From Onchocerca volvulus (taxonomy: Eukaryota > Nematoda > Chromadorea > Rhabditida > Onchocercidae): 64,000 nucleotides of DNA. The stretch spans positions 13,889,113 through 13,953,112 of the forward strand of contig HG738140.1 of NCBI GenBank assembly GCA_000499405.2. Direction: 5' to 3'. Shown piece by piece: positions 38,304 through 50,377 of the stretch (position 1 is the first letter of the stretch; the number at the start of each line of letters is the position of its first letter). Below the pieces are notes generated by a model. The model saw nothing but the letters and a program-made list of their open reading frames with translations, had not been told where the DNA came from and made no database searches. A program made the translations under genes and the position numbers.

Positions 38304-41300
38304 TCACGTTTTTGTCAGTATTTCTCTGGCATTATTACGTACAATTGCTTCAATTCCTTCAACTTCAGCACACCAAACGCCAATGCGATCACTCATCGCC
38401 AATATCTGATTTATGAATAAATTTTTTAAGAAACAGAAACATAAATTTTTCAAAAAATTTAAAGAAATTTAAACAAGTTCAAATGTTAGATTCGATTTGC
38501 TAGCAGTATCGATTTTTGGCAAAATAGAGAGTGGCCAATTGTATTTCAGATTTCAATAGGCTATAGCATGTATTTCAAGCATAAAGAATTGGGTATTTAG
38601 CAGAAAAATCATCAATAAATGAGATTCACTATTTGAGTAAGTCAGAAGAATTTAAAAATCGAAAAATTTAAGGAAGCAAAATGTCAAGGTCCTACTTTCT
38701 TTAAACTTCGAAGTATAGGAAAAAAGAAACTTAAGAAAAAGATGAAAATACCTGTTGCGGAGAAAGTACTCTCGGTTGTACCCAAGTAACATTAACTAGT
38801 TCCTCCACTTGATCAATCGAACCCTGTATTAGTCCTTTACTTAATGCCTTCATAACCAGAGCCTCAACTTTATTCAGATCAACTTGGGCTTTGTCAGCAA
38901 TTTCTTGAAATGAGATGTATCGTTCCTTTGAAGGACGAGCCAAAGCAATCTGCAAATTCCATAAATGAAATTTCTAAATTAAAATTAAAAATAAGTAGGT
39001 TTATATGCATCCCATGGCTGAATTCACTATTATGAGTCAAAAATAACATTGAAAAACATTCAGTAATCTAATCACCTCCATCAAACTTAATAAGCGAATT
39101 TTATCTTCCAAAAAATCCTGATGATCCTTGAGATCATCCCATTCGGCCCATTGCAAACGATATTCGTTAAATTTATTGAGATCACCAGCATTGAAAGCGT
39201 AGAGTACATCAATAATCCATTTTTCGCGAGTTCCTTCCAATGATTTGAGAATCGGATGGGCCAGCTGTAAAAGTAAATGAATAAAATCGGAATTTAATCT
39301 AAGAAAAAGGAATATGCTGCATTCGAATAAGCATTTTACGTAAATAAACGGGAAATGTTCAAGGAGCATAAGAAAAAATACAATATGTAAGGTAATTTTT
39401 CAATACGCAAGGAAAATTTTCCCACAGTTTATCTAATTATACTAATCACGAGCCAGAAAGACGTTGGTGCAGGGAAAAAACTTGAGGATACTTGTTATAA
39501 TATAAAATATTTCATGTAAAAGAGAAAGATGCACTGACTCCGGGATAGTACATGAGGAAATGTATTAGAATTGTAGTCAAAGAACAAAAACTGAAGATTC
39601 AATAAAGAAAGAAACTTTACCAGTTCACCAAAATTGTAAACATTATCGCCCAGTAGGGCAGCAAATCCTAATAAAACTGCTTGCAACTGCTTCTCGGATT
39701 GCGGTAATTTTGTCTGATCTTCACAACCCAAATAGCGTAAGGCTTCACGATAATAACCCGCGTAATTGCCAATTTCTTTCAGATAAACTGATGAAATCTG
39801 AAATTTAATTATTTTTTAAATATAGCTTAATCTGTGAATTCCAGCTTTTTTTTTAAAAAAAACATTTGAATTCATTTTCCAAAAATATAGAAACCTTATA
39901 GAAGGGTCCGTGCACTGGTGTAACTCCGGGTAAATCGTCTAACAAGACCTGAGTTTCTTCAATCATTTTCTGAAAAACAAAAATAGATGCTTCAGTAATA
40001 TTAAGTAGCTAATCAAATGCATTCTTAAATGCAGCTGACTTGCTTTACTTATGCATTCACAGAAATAAGTCGAACAGAAGACAGAAAAAATAGTAAATTA
40101 GTACCCTCACGATTTGAATATCGACACAACGATCTTTGGAGTCCCTGTGCATCAGGCGCAATTCGATTTGACCTGTTCGTACACGCACTACCGCTCGTTT
40201 ATCTTTTGAAACTGTCCTTTCTATCTTATTCAAGAACTCAAATGCAGCATCTCTGTCTTTAAAAAATACACTTATTAATTATATTTAATATCCCACAACA
40301 ATAGATTCTATCAACATCATTTCGAAATCGTGATAAGTTTGTAATAATATTAAGAGTTCACGAGAAGTATTGAAGATTTTTCATTTCATTTAAATTTCTT
40401 GATTTTAAATTTTTGCTAATCTTATTTTTCGCATCTCATCATGCTCGCTGTTATAAAAAAAAAAAAATTTCCCAGGCCGCAGTTACATTATATATTACCC
40501 AATTATAACCATCAAATTAATTACTTCTACACTTATATTATGAATGGTCATGGTCAAGTTAAATTCGATGGTCATTTAAACTATATCCACCAAAATCAAA
40601 TATCTGAATAGTTTATATTAATTTCAACAAATGAATTATTGCAGATTGAATCAGTATATTCATTCTTGCCTTTTACCATTTTCCTTTTAATTCCTCAACT
40701 GTTCCTTCCCAGCAGCAGTACCAGTAGTATCAACCAAAATTTTAAAAGGAATGATATGATTTGCTATTCGTTCCGAATGATTCTTATAGAGAGAGTAATA
40801 TGTGAGGGTTCAACAAAGAAGGCATTCTCTTAAAAATTCGCTTACATAAGCCAAGTTGGATTATCCATCGAAGTATGATTATGTTCATGAATGTTAAAAT
40901 TTCTTACTTTTAACAAAAATTGATTTTGCCACAGGAATGATAATTTCAACAAGCTGCAAAGGATTTATTCGATGCTCAAATTCACTGATGAAATTGTCAT
41001 AAAAATCCTTCAAATCAATCGACTGGACGAATCCATCATCACTTATTACTTTCCGCAATTCCACAGTTAACTGATGCCAAAGCCTAGAAAATAAAAATCG
41101 TTAAAAACTTGTTTCTTAAAAAAAATTTCTTAAAACTTGCAGAGACACTATGGAAATTCAATATATCATGACTAATTTGGCTCAGAGGTCTAATCAGAAA
41201 CCATGAAATAATGAAAAAATTATCTGCCAGATAATTTACACTTGTTCTTGAACAAAGGAAATCAGGAAAATTAATCTAAAAAAGAAGCACATTACAGATA

Positions 41301-41793
41301 TATCAAGATGATATTCAAGGTAAGGGAGTTAGATAAAAAGCAAAGATAAAAAAGAACTTATTCCATTTGTTGACTTCAATAAAAAAAGTTTTACAGCGAT
41401 CTCACTATTAATAATGAATTAATTTATTAATGTGATCTACAATGAATTAGACTCTCTCGTAATTAAAGTCCATTTCTGATATCTAAAGACTTTAAAATAT
41501 AACATTTTCTTAATAAAAAAAATCAAAGATCATTAAATCATTTAAGCAAAAAAGATTCGATCTATTATATAATTTATGATCTTTTAGCTATTTGTTTCAA
41601 AAAACATTGTTTTAGATTCAGTGATAATATAAATATAAAACTATCATCTCAGTATTTATTTTTCAACTGTAGAATGACAAAAATTGTTTTACTTTTTGAT
41701 GTATAGCTGTTCTAGTTTTTGCCAAATATCAGCAATAGGATCAGGAGAAGTATTTTTGTTTTTTATCAAATATGCTTCAACTCTCTCCGACAT
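38304..41793 (-). CDS. rpn-9: 26S proteasome lid subunit RPN9/PSMD13
   Basis: Eight exons (41693-41793, 40918-41093, 40111-40256, 39895-39969, 39621-39797, 39076-39264, 38752-38949, 38304-38405) join in phase to 387 residues, close to the 376 of human PSMD13. The subunit belongs to the lid of the 19S regulatory particle and is a non-catalytic PCI-domain scaffold. Family landmarks include NFISEFEHRINPLQLVEI (exon 2), the DDLPGVTPVH segment (exon 4), GNYAGYYREALRYLGC (exon 5), WIIDVLYAFNAGD (exon 6), the PCI winged helix with VEALVMKALSKGLIQGSID and the WVQPRVL strand (exon 7), and the C-terminal helix starting MSDRIGVWCAEVEG (exon 8). A TTTTTAG acceptor about 43 bases before the ATG may be its trans-splice site. 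Nothing looks truncated. Confidence 0.97.
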
Positions 41794-42150
41794 TTTCTGT
41801 TGGCTCGATCACTGTTCACTTTTGCGATATAGGAATCTAAAAATCGTAAAATCATTTTCCATTAGAGCAAATAGAAATGATCAAATGCAGTTTTCTCGTG
41901 AAACACAAGAAGTAATGTATCGGAAGATACTCTTAAAATTGTAAACTATTTTAATGGCAATCAAATGGTACCATAAATTTGTTTATCACAAAGATATCTA
42001 ATTCCATGCAATCCAGTACATTAACATCTGTCTTAAATGTCGAGAAAGTTGAAAAATGGGATCATTGATGAAGATTATAACTATATAAATGAATGTAACT
42101 TCCTAATTCTCAGGTAAAACTACTAATGTTACCTTACCCTTCCTTACATC

Positions 42151-42411
42151 TCAGGTAAACCAGTGATAAATCACGACACCAAATGAAGCAATTAAAAAAC
42201 CAAAAATCTGTAGCAACTCGAACTCGAGCCCAGGAAGGATGTTATCGCGGGAAATTTGAATATTCCTTTTCTTATGACTGCAGCTGTATTCAGGATATTT
42301 GACTTTTAGAGTATTGAAGGAATCCAGTCTTGCAAATTCTCTCAATCTATTCTGTCTTTTCAATACTTGTGTTATTTCTTTGTTTTCATTCTCTAGCAAC
42401 ATTTCATCCAT
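42151..42411 (-). CDS. Small predicted single-pass membrane protein
   Basis: A single uninterrupted frame of 86 codons. The first ~60 residues are polar and charged (MDEMLLENENKEITQVLKRQ start), then about residues 64-86 form one hydrophobic segment (LLQIFGFLIASFGVVIYHWF) that ends the protein. This layout suits a tail-anchored or small integral membrane protein. I do not recognise a family. It lies about 360 bp upstream of rpn-9 on the same strand, so shared transcription is possible though the gap is large. Opposite-strand frames over the same region look less protein-like. Confidence 0.5.
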   Translation of the reverse strand: MDEMLLENENKEITQVLKRQNRLREFARLDSFNTLKVKYPEYSCSHKKRNIQISRDNILPGLEFELLQIFGFLIASFGVVIYHWFT

Positions 42412-42932
42412 TGATATTCTTAATGCTTCTCACTCAATTACTAACCAAATATTATGTCGAAATTATCAAGTATTTCTTTCATCTTTCAAATTTACTGCTA
42501 ATTTATAATTTCCTTCGTATTATATTATCTTTCTCATTTCTTTGATAGACAATGTTGCCCTAAAATTATGGAAGAATTCATTTCGTGATTAGATTCATCA
42601 TTATCAGTTTATCACAGGTCATCCTATCTTATGTCACTGGAACTAATGTGGTTTAAACTGTACGTCATCATCAGTTTATTGCAAATATCGTTCAAATTAA
42701 TGTCATTGTCATTTCATTAATAACTTTAATCACTTTAATTGATACAATTTACAATGTTTTGATTGATCTAACTGATGCTTCTGATATTATTATTAAAATG
42801 ACCGCAAATTAAAGAGCATAACGGTTGATAGCTGTATTTTTGTCTCCATTTAATTCTTCATGTCTCATTTTTACATGTACTCTTCGCATGCTGTTATTCC
42901 AAAATTTATGCAAAATTTACTTAATTTTTCAG
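42412..42932. other. Divergent intergenic region
   Basis: About 520 bp between the small membrane-protein gene (-) and the DSN1-like gene (+). It is AT-rich and probably holds both promoters. It ends with a TTTTTCAG acceptor directly before the DSN1-like ATG. Confidence 0.6.
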
Positions 42933-44935
42933 ATGGAAAGAAAGAACGATTTATCAACTCTGCGATCATCGACGCGGAGTGGTTCTCCCACATCAAATAC
43001 TGTTAGCAGTGAGGTAAGAATTGTTTTGTGGAGAGTAATTCTCTGAAGGAAAGAAAGGTATTTTGATGTAATTTTTAGCTTTGGAACGAATTATTCTGTC
43101 TCTTGTTATCATTATTCTCATATTATTATCATTATTCTTGTGGTTGTACTGCTCATTGCTATCTTCATTAATAATAGTTGCTAATTTAATATTACCTATA
43201 ACTGTTACAAAATTTCATCTGATTAATCACCGTATTTTTATTTTCAGGTCAGCGACAAAAGGCGTTCTCTCCGTGGTCGACGTTCAAGCATGTCTGTGAA
43301 ACAGGTTGTGGACGGCATCGAAATTACTGTAAGTTCAGTTTGAGCAAAGTACAAAAATTGAGTATAAATTTGATACGATACTGATTTTTTCGCTAAACTT
43401 CTTTGTTTACTCGCAATTTTTGTCCTGTTTGATAAATTTCCTCAAATCCACAATGCTTTCTTCTAAGAGGCAAAAACAATTTCAATCATTAGAACTATTC
43501 TGAGCAATTTTAAGGTGAAACATGGACAGATGGAAGGGATTCTTTTCTTACAACCATTTCCCTATTTAAATTTCATCATGCTTAGTCAATCGCATTTTTA
43601 TCTGAGATTTTTTTAATTGAATGATTGATTAGATTTTTTGAACTGTCTATATTTGTTTTTTATTATTACACCCTTTTTAAGGAATCTCTTAACATTTCCT
43701 TTCGAAGGCACAATAATTAATTTCTTGCTATATTTACGTGCATTATAACCAAAAAGTCGAATCCTTTTTCTTTTTTTTTTTTTTTTTTTGGACAGAGCTA
43801 GACCTCAAAAAAAAATTAGAAATAGCATATTAGATATGCCTTAACATCGATAAATTATGTATGTTGTAAGACTTTGAGCCGTTTAATCTTGGACTTTCCA
43901 ACTTATAAAAATTACGAATATTTTTTAGAAGGATGTGATTATTGGGAACGATATGATTAAAGTGGATGAAAAGAATTCTTCCCTTATATCCGTAAAAATG
44001 GCTGCTGTGGATGAAGAAAAGGAATATTTGATGAGTTATATGGAGAAGTTAAAAAATGAAAAAGGACAGTGGGATGAAATGCTTCAAAACTATGAAAGGA
44101 ATGTCGATATTGCAAAAAGGTTCACTGTTTCATTTTTTAGGTCTAAACCATTATATTTGCAGCAATATTTGCACAGCAGTCGAAAGCATCAAAACCCCTG
44201 GGATTATCTAAACTTTTTTGGTAATTTCATCACTTCAGAAATCATAAAAATCATAAAGTTTATTGTCTTTTGACTTTTCAAGTATCCAAGAGATCAATAC
44301 TGAGGATTGTGAAATTGAGATGAAATATAATATGGGATAATAACTTCGAATACATATCTATAATTCATGACAACTCTAATTTCACTGTAAGAATTGTTTT
44401 GATTTTTGGAATTCGAAATTGTAATTTTTTCCTAGTTAAACTTTCAATTTGAATCATTTTACTTGCAGTGAGCTGAATAAGTCGATTGCACTTAGTCCAA
44501 AGCGTGTAGATGAAGTACGTATTGAGTATATGGGTACCAGAGATACTCCATCACCTATCGAATTTGCATTGGCAATGAGGCCTTCTTTAGAGAAAAAGAT
44601 CGAATCACAGGTTTTTATTTTTTATTTCTTGCAGTGGATTATAATAGAAATTAAAGAAGCAAATAAAAATTTTAAATTTACAATAATTTATTTAATCTTT
44701 TAAAATTTTATTGTAATCTTAGATATCACAAAACCAAAAACTGGAAGATGAAATAACAGCTGTCGAAGACAGACTTCATCGACTGCAGGAATTGATCAAA
44801 ATACAGAAAAAATATTTGAATTATGAAAATAAAGATGCGCTCTTAGCACAGAAAGCTGAATATGATGCTATTATTTTACAAATCGAAAACTGGATAGCAA
44901 AGCACGGATTCTCTGAGCGTCTTGCTGCTATTTGA
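42933..44935 (+). CDS. DSN1-like subunit of the Mis12 kinetochore complex
   Basis: Five exons (42933-43013, 43248-43328, 43929-44119, 44469-44610, 44723-44935) join in phase to 235 residues. The ATG directly follows a TTTTTCAG acceptor, indicating trans-splicing. Residues 31-43 (KRRSLRGRRSSMS) resemble the basic Ser-rich patch of DSN1 that Aurora B phosphorylates. EKEYLMSYMEKLKNEKGQWD then matches the DSN1 block with KEYITKFSLERQTWDQLL in human. VRIEYMG followed by a Pro-rich stretch matches its MTYLGSS segment. The last exon is a predicted coiled coil. The family links CENP-C and NDC80 to centromeric chromatin during mitosis and meiosis. The protein is shorter than human DSN1 (356), and the middle helical part is poorly conserved, so the call rests on motif order and spacing. 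Confidence 0.75.
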
Positions 44936-45903
44936 AGCTCTTCATTGATGTCATAATTGTTCTATAATTACTCTTTATATATTTTTTCTTCCGTACCATT
45001 TTTGTGAAATTTCATAGTTCTCGTAATAATATGTAATACGTAGGAAATGCCTATTACATATTGTTAATTAAAACTTTTTCATATAGTTAGCTTTCCTTTG
45101 AGTTCACGCTTACATCTGAATTTCACATCTGAAATTTCATTGAAGGCTAATCTACCAAATTATTATACAAAAGCTTCATGCATTTTTTTTTTCATAGAAT
45201 GCTTTTTTTTTAAGGAATACTGTTGATCATTGGCAGTTTGTTTATTTTTTTTTTATTGTGCTTAAATAAAATATATGAACTGAAAGATGTAATTTGTAGA
45301 ATAAGAATATTATGTATGTAGCTCGGAAAGGTTTTAAGGCATATAACGAATATGATAATGAATGTGATTTGTATTCAAACCGTTTTTATAACTTTTGCGG
45401 TGCTTATTATTTTTATTTTTTTTTTCTTTACATAGATATCAATGAAATCAGTTTTGTTTACAGCATTATTGTCGGAACAAAAATTAATAGAAAAGAAAAA
45501 AAGTAATCAAAATGCTGCAAATGAAATCTTCCATCAGTTAATCTATAAATATTTATCAATTCTTAGACTTATGAGTATCTAGAAATCTTGATTCCATAAA
45601 ATTTCAGTTATTTTGAATAAAATGTGAGAAAACGAAGATGGTGAAGTTTCACTAAACATTATGACAATATTTGTATGTAAGGAAATAAGTCTAAAATATC
45701 TAAAACTTATGTTTGAGTCTGTTCAAGTTTACAATTAAATAATCCAATCAAAATCTCTGTAATATTCAAGAAATTGATGCTATATTTGATATTACATGGA
45801 AAAGGAATGCCATAATTCAGATTCTTTACATGAGCATCAATACATGATGCCTATTTTAGATGGCTAAGTATTTGAATAGGATTCAGTTAGTCTCAAAGAG
45901 AAG
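44936..45903. other. Convergent 3' region of DSN1-like and GILT genes
   Basis: About 970 bp between two convergent stop codons. An AATAAA at 45265-45270, about 330 bases past the DSN1-like stop, is a plausible polyadenylation signal. A 64-codon + frame at 45312-45506 has no domain and was not accepted as a gene. Confidence 0.55.
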
Positions 45904-48900
45904 TCATTTAATTGAATAATTATTTCGAAATATTCGCTTCCATTTCTTCAGCAATAATTGCAACGCATGTATATTCAGATTATTGGAATCTGGATTTGAA
46001 CTATATCCATTAATGAGCAAATATGGTACTTCCGATATACGATTTGGTGAAGCGGATAGCGTATGATAAAATGCTTTTCGCTGCAATTGCGTCCCACGTT
46101 CCGAATCATAACATCGCCTGCAAGTTTCTTTTTTTTTTTTTTTTTTTTTTTTTTAATGATAAATGATTAAAAATAGCATAAACTTCGCTGATTCTTTCTT
46201 CTTTTTTTTTTCTTTTCATAGCGATAACAGTAAATGTTCAATTTAATTATACACTGTAAAATGTAAAAAAAAAAAATTTATCAACACTTTTTTCTTTATA
46301 ACTAAGTAATAGTTTCATAGTAGTGTTTTAGATTTTCTTAATTTTGTAAACAAAAAAAAAAAAAAGTTAACCTAATTCGCGCATAATGATTACGGATAAA
46401 ACCAGAACAGTGTCGAAATGCTGATTCCACATCGACATCATTGAGAGATCGTTCGAAACAAATAATAAATGCCAAAGCATGCTTCATTTTTGCATATTCC
46501 AAAACACAACTTTGTAATTTATTAGCATTACATTCAATCGATCCATGATTACATCGTATGGTACCATTCTAAAGTTTTCCCATCAGATTACAAAATCATC
46601 CTTTACTAATTAATTAAGCTTTAAATTTTGTCAAGAGATGCAAATCTTTTCTTCTCATACTTTTCTTTCCTTTTTTTACCTGATAAAATTATCGATAATT
46701 TGTTTGTTTATTTACATATTTCATTTTCATATGTAAATCTTAATTTTGAAAAGTTTAAAATTTTATTACTTATCTTTAAATGAATGGATAATTACTTGTT
46801 TGTTTCATTATTATTATAGTAAATTTTTTAATGCTGAAATTTTTCATATCGATAAGAAAATCTTATTTCACGACTACTCAAAATTTTTTAACAATTTTTT
46901 TTGAAACAAATATATTAAAACATTGCAATATGTTGCAAATATGTTCAGTTTTTGCAACAGTTAAGAAAAACAACTGAGTAGATACAATTTACTTGTTTGG
47001 TACTATTATAATTTAGTTGATTAAAATTCATTTTATTTTTTCATTTTTTTCCTTTTTTTTTTTTGTTTTCTTTGCTATCAAATTTTTAAAGAAAAAGGCA
47101 ATTACCGTGTTTTGATGAACAAATTACAAAAGTTTTGATGATAATTAATGTTGACATTGGTTGTAAAAGAAAAAAGCAAAATGTATGTAATTGAAAGGAA
47201 GAAAACATTTTATATTTGAATTTTTAAGAGTGATCTTTATTCAAATAAAAGAATAATTAATACCTTATTAAATTTTATGAAATTTTAGAGCCAATTAGTG
47301 CATGAATTATTGGTTAGATATTCATAGTAATTCTTTGCGCTTTAACAAACTAATATTCTCATCATTTTGTTAATAATATCTCCTTTACTTTTTTATTTAG
47401 CAAACTTTGTGCTTGCATTTTTCCTTTTTTTTTTTTTTTTTTTACAATTTTTCTAAAATTTGTTAATACTCCCTCAACAATGATTGACATATGAGCTGCA
47501 AATTTTGAAGACTATGGTAAATGTAAAATGATAATTTATGTGTAAATTTGAAATTTTTAGTCAGCTAGAAGATTAGACAAAAAATTTTTGTAATCACTTT
47601 TCAGAACAATGAAATGATTTATTTGCATTGCAGCTGTCGCATCTATATGCTCTAGAAAATTTTTAAACTGTCCTTCTTTTTTTTTTTTAAGTTAAAATTT
47701 ATTATATTTTATTTATGCTAATGTTAAAATTATCATACAGTATCATATAATTAATATGTTTATTCACAATAATGCTGTTGCAGGAACGAATATAAAACTG
47801 GTAAAGTTCCCATTCTGCATTATTTAGAAATCAATTTAATATTAAACTAAAACTTTGATTAATATTAGATAAGAAATACGAAACAAATTTGCTCATTTGC
47901 TGGAACATAATGATTCCTTCAGTAAACATTATTAATTACAAACTATTAAGTTTGGCAAAATTTGATTTCAATAGCGATCTTAAAAAAAAAAAAAAAAAAA
48001 AAATTAGCACAAAAAACAATTTATTTAGATGTTTAAGAAGTCAGTTGAAATTAAAAATTATCACTAATATAGCAAATAATTAATATGTTTTAATTATAAA
48101 TCGTTTAAATAATGCAAATATTTATTTTTTCGTTCTCTTTCAAGTAACTAAAAGTTGATTTTTCTTTTGTATTTAGTAGTATTCAAAGAAAATTGTAGAA
48201 AAAAAAAGAATTAGTTTTTCGAAGAATATCATTTGATGCAGTCAAAAAGCTTTAATAATCGATAAACCTTTTTTTTTTTTTCTTTTTTTTTAAACCGTAT
48301 TCAGTTTGTTTTGTTCATCAATAAATTACTAAAGACCGGTTTGTTGAAAATTAAAAGAAACAAAAAAACGAAACATGTTTTGTTGTTTAATTTTTTTTCT
48401 GAAATCAATAATTTGAAATGAATTTCGTTCAATTCAAAAAACTTCCATCTTCCGAACTTTCTCCAGTGATTACAAAAAATGTAAAAAACATAACTGAATG
48501 ATTTGTTTACAATATTTTAAAGAATAATATAATGCTTATTTTAGTAGCTTGAATGGTTATTTAACTCCTTCTTGCAGCACAACTGAAAATTTAGTTGCTC
48601 AAAATCAGAAATTCACGATTACTATTTCAAATTAATATAAAAATGAATTGAATATTTTAGAAAATTCTATTTTAATAATACATAATAAACAAAACTTACT
48701 TTGTTTAGTTGTTGATTATTAATAATTTATTAAATTTAGATGCGCAAAAATTCGACAATGTATGAAATTGCTTTATTTATACTAAAATATTTCTGCTTAT
48801 TTATGTACAAATTTAAATAAAATTACAATTTACATTACTTTTCTCAAATTTTAGAATTTCAAAATTTGAATAGTAGCTGATAAAAAGTTTCTAAACAAAT

Positions 48901-49192
48901 ATTTTAACAAAATAATTAAAAATCTAAAATTAATTAAGGCAATACTTACTTGAAGCAATTTCGAATTTCCCCAGGGTATCATTTCAAGTTCGATCAATCC
49001 ACGAAATTGATTGTAAATAATGCCGAGATGATTTGAAATAAAACGTTGACAATATGGGCATAATGCTTCATAATACAAACTTAGCTTTATTGGCAATTTC
49101 ATGCGTCGAAATCGATCACATTGCTGTATTACATCGCATCTCTTGGCGGATTCGTAGCTATCACACCATAGATCAGATGGAATATCGCAACT
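45904..49192 (-). CDS. GILT-family lysosomal thiol reductase, N-terminus missing
   Basis: Three exons (48950-49192, 46372-46568, 45904-46117) join in phase to 217 residues. They carry the GILT landmarks: the Cys-rich start DLWCDSYESAKRC, the CXXC active site in EALCPYCQRF, SNHLGIIYNQFRGLIELEMI, and the family signature as CNHG-x2-EC-x2-N-x4-C, with Asn in place of the usual Gln. GILT enzymes reduce disulfides of endocytosed proteins in acidic lysosomes and normally have a signal peptide. The most upstream exon found begins at a TATTTGCAG acceptor in phase 0, so at least one 5' exon is missing. A 31-codon candidate at 52707-52799 is phase-compatible but has no signal peptide. The first intron shown is long (about 2.4 kb). 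Confidence 0.88.
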
Positions 49193-50346
49193 CTGCAAAT
49201 ATCAATTTTTTCTAAGAAATTAATTTCTTATCTTTTGAAAAATTCCAAAATTTCATAATCCTTTAAAAGATTTGTATACTTTTACCGTTTACTTCATCAT
49301 AAAATCTATTATCAGTTGTTAAAGTGATAAGTATCTTTTTGCCTATGAAAATATTCATTACATATCATAAAACAAAAATCCTTGTCATAGTGGCAATAAA
49401 TTAACATAAATTTACAATGCTAATTTGATAATCTAAAAGAAAAACTCCGTGAAAAAAAATTTAATTAATGAATTTAATTGATAAGTGATAAGATTTTGCA
49501 ATGATCAATTTTTTGTTTCTAAATTTAAAATTATTCTTTTTATCTGTTACTGCATATAATCGATATGATAGATTTGCAAATTTTGTTAAGGTAACACTTT
49601 CATGGAGCGCTTCATATCAAAAAATATCGAACTTGTATTGCCATTTCATCGATTTTACACTTTTCGGATTATATTATTTTAATTTAAAAATTTCATAGTT
49701 TTATTTCATTTTATTTTAATTCACATTCAAAAATTTCATATTTTAATCTAAAATATTTTAATTGTGTCCAAAAATTTTACAGTTTGTTCAAATTACTAGT
49801 ATTTGATAATTTGCCCCTCGCAATTTTTTTCATTATCAATTGATAAAATATTTCTGTTATAACAGCTATTCACTATTCTAAATCACAATATTTTTGATTA
49901 ATAAATAGAAAAGTTTCATTTGATCACAACAAAGATCAATTATCAAAACAGGTAATTAAACGAGTGAAAGTTCTATGATCGACGGAAAATATAACGGAGA
50001 AGCAATATTTTTGCTATAGGAAATTTTATTTTTTCATATTTATTTGAAAAACGAAAAACTTTCCTATAAATGATACTAAATGTAATATTAGCCATAATCC
50101 CGAATTGCAATTATGTAATTTTCAAAAATTTAGATTCATTTAAATTGACTGAGCTAATTACAACTGTAATCTAATCTTTTAATTATTTATACTTAACGAT
50201 AACTTAAAGTTGTTGATTTCCTATTATTTATTATTTGATTTCCTATTATTTATTATTTCTTATGTCAGCAGAAATTATTTTCTGCTATTATGTACTTAAA
50301 CAAATTATTTTATTCTTTCCTAGCTACTACTGTCATTATTTTCAGC

Positions 50347-50377
<31 letters not shown>

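Noticed and set aside
42299..42545. Two hydrophobic + frames
   Set aside because: They overlap the more protein-like minus-strand membrane protein and have no start context.
45312..45506. 64-codon + frame past the DSN1-like gene
   Set aside because: Phe/Tyr-rich from T tracts, no domain, within the convergent 3' region.
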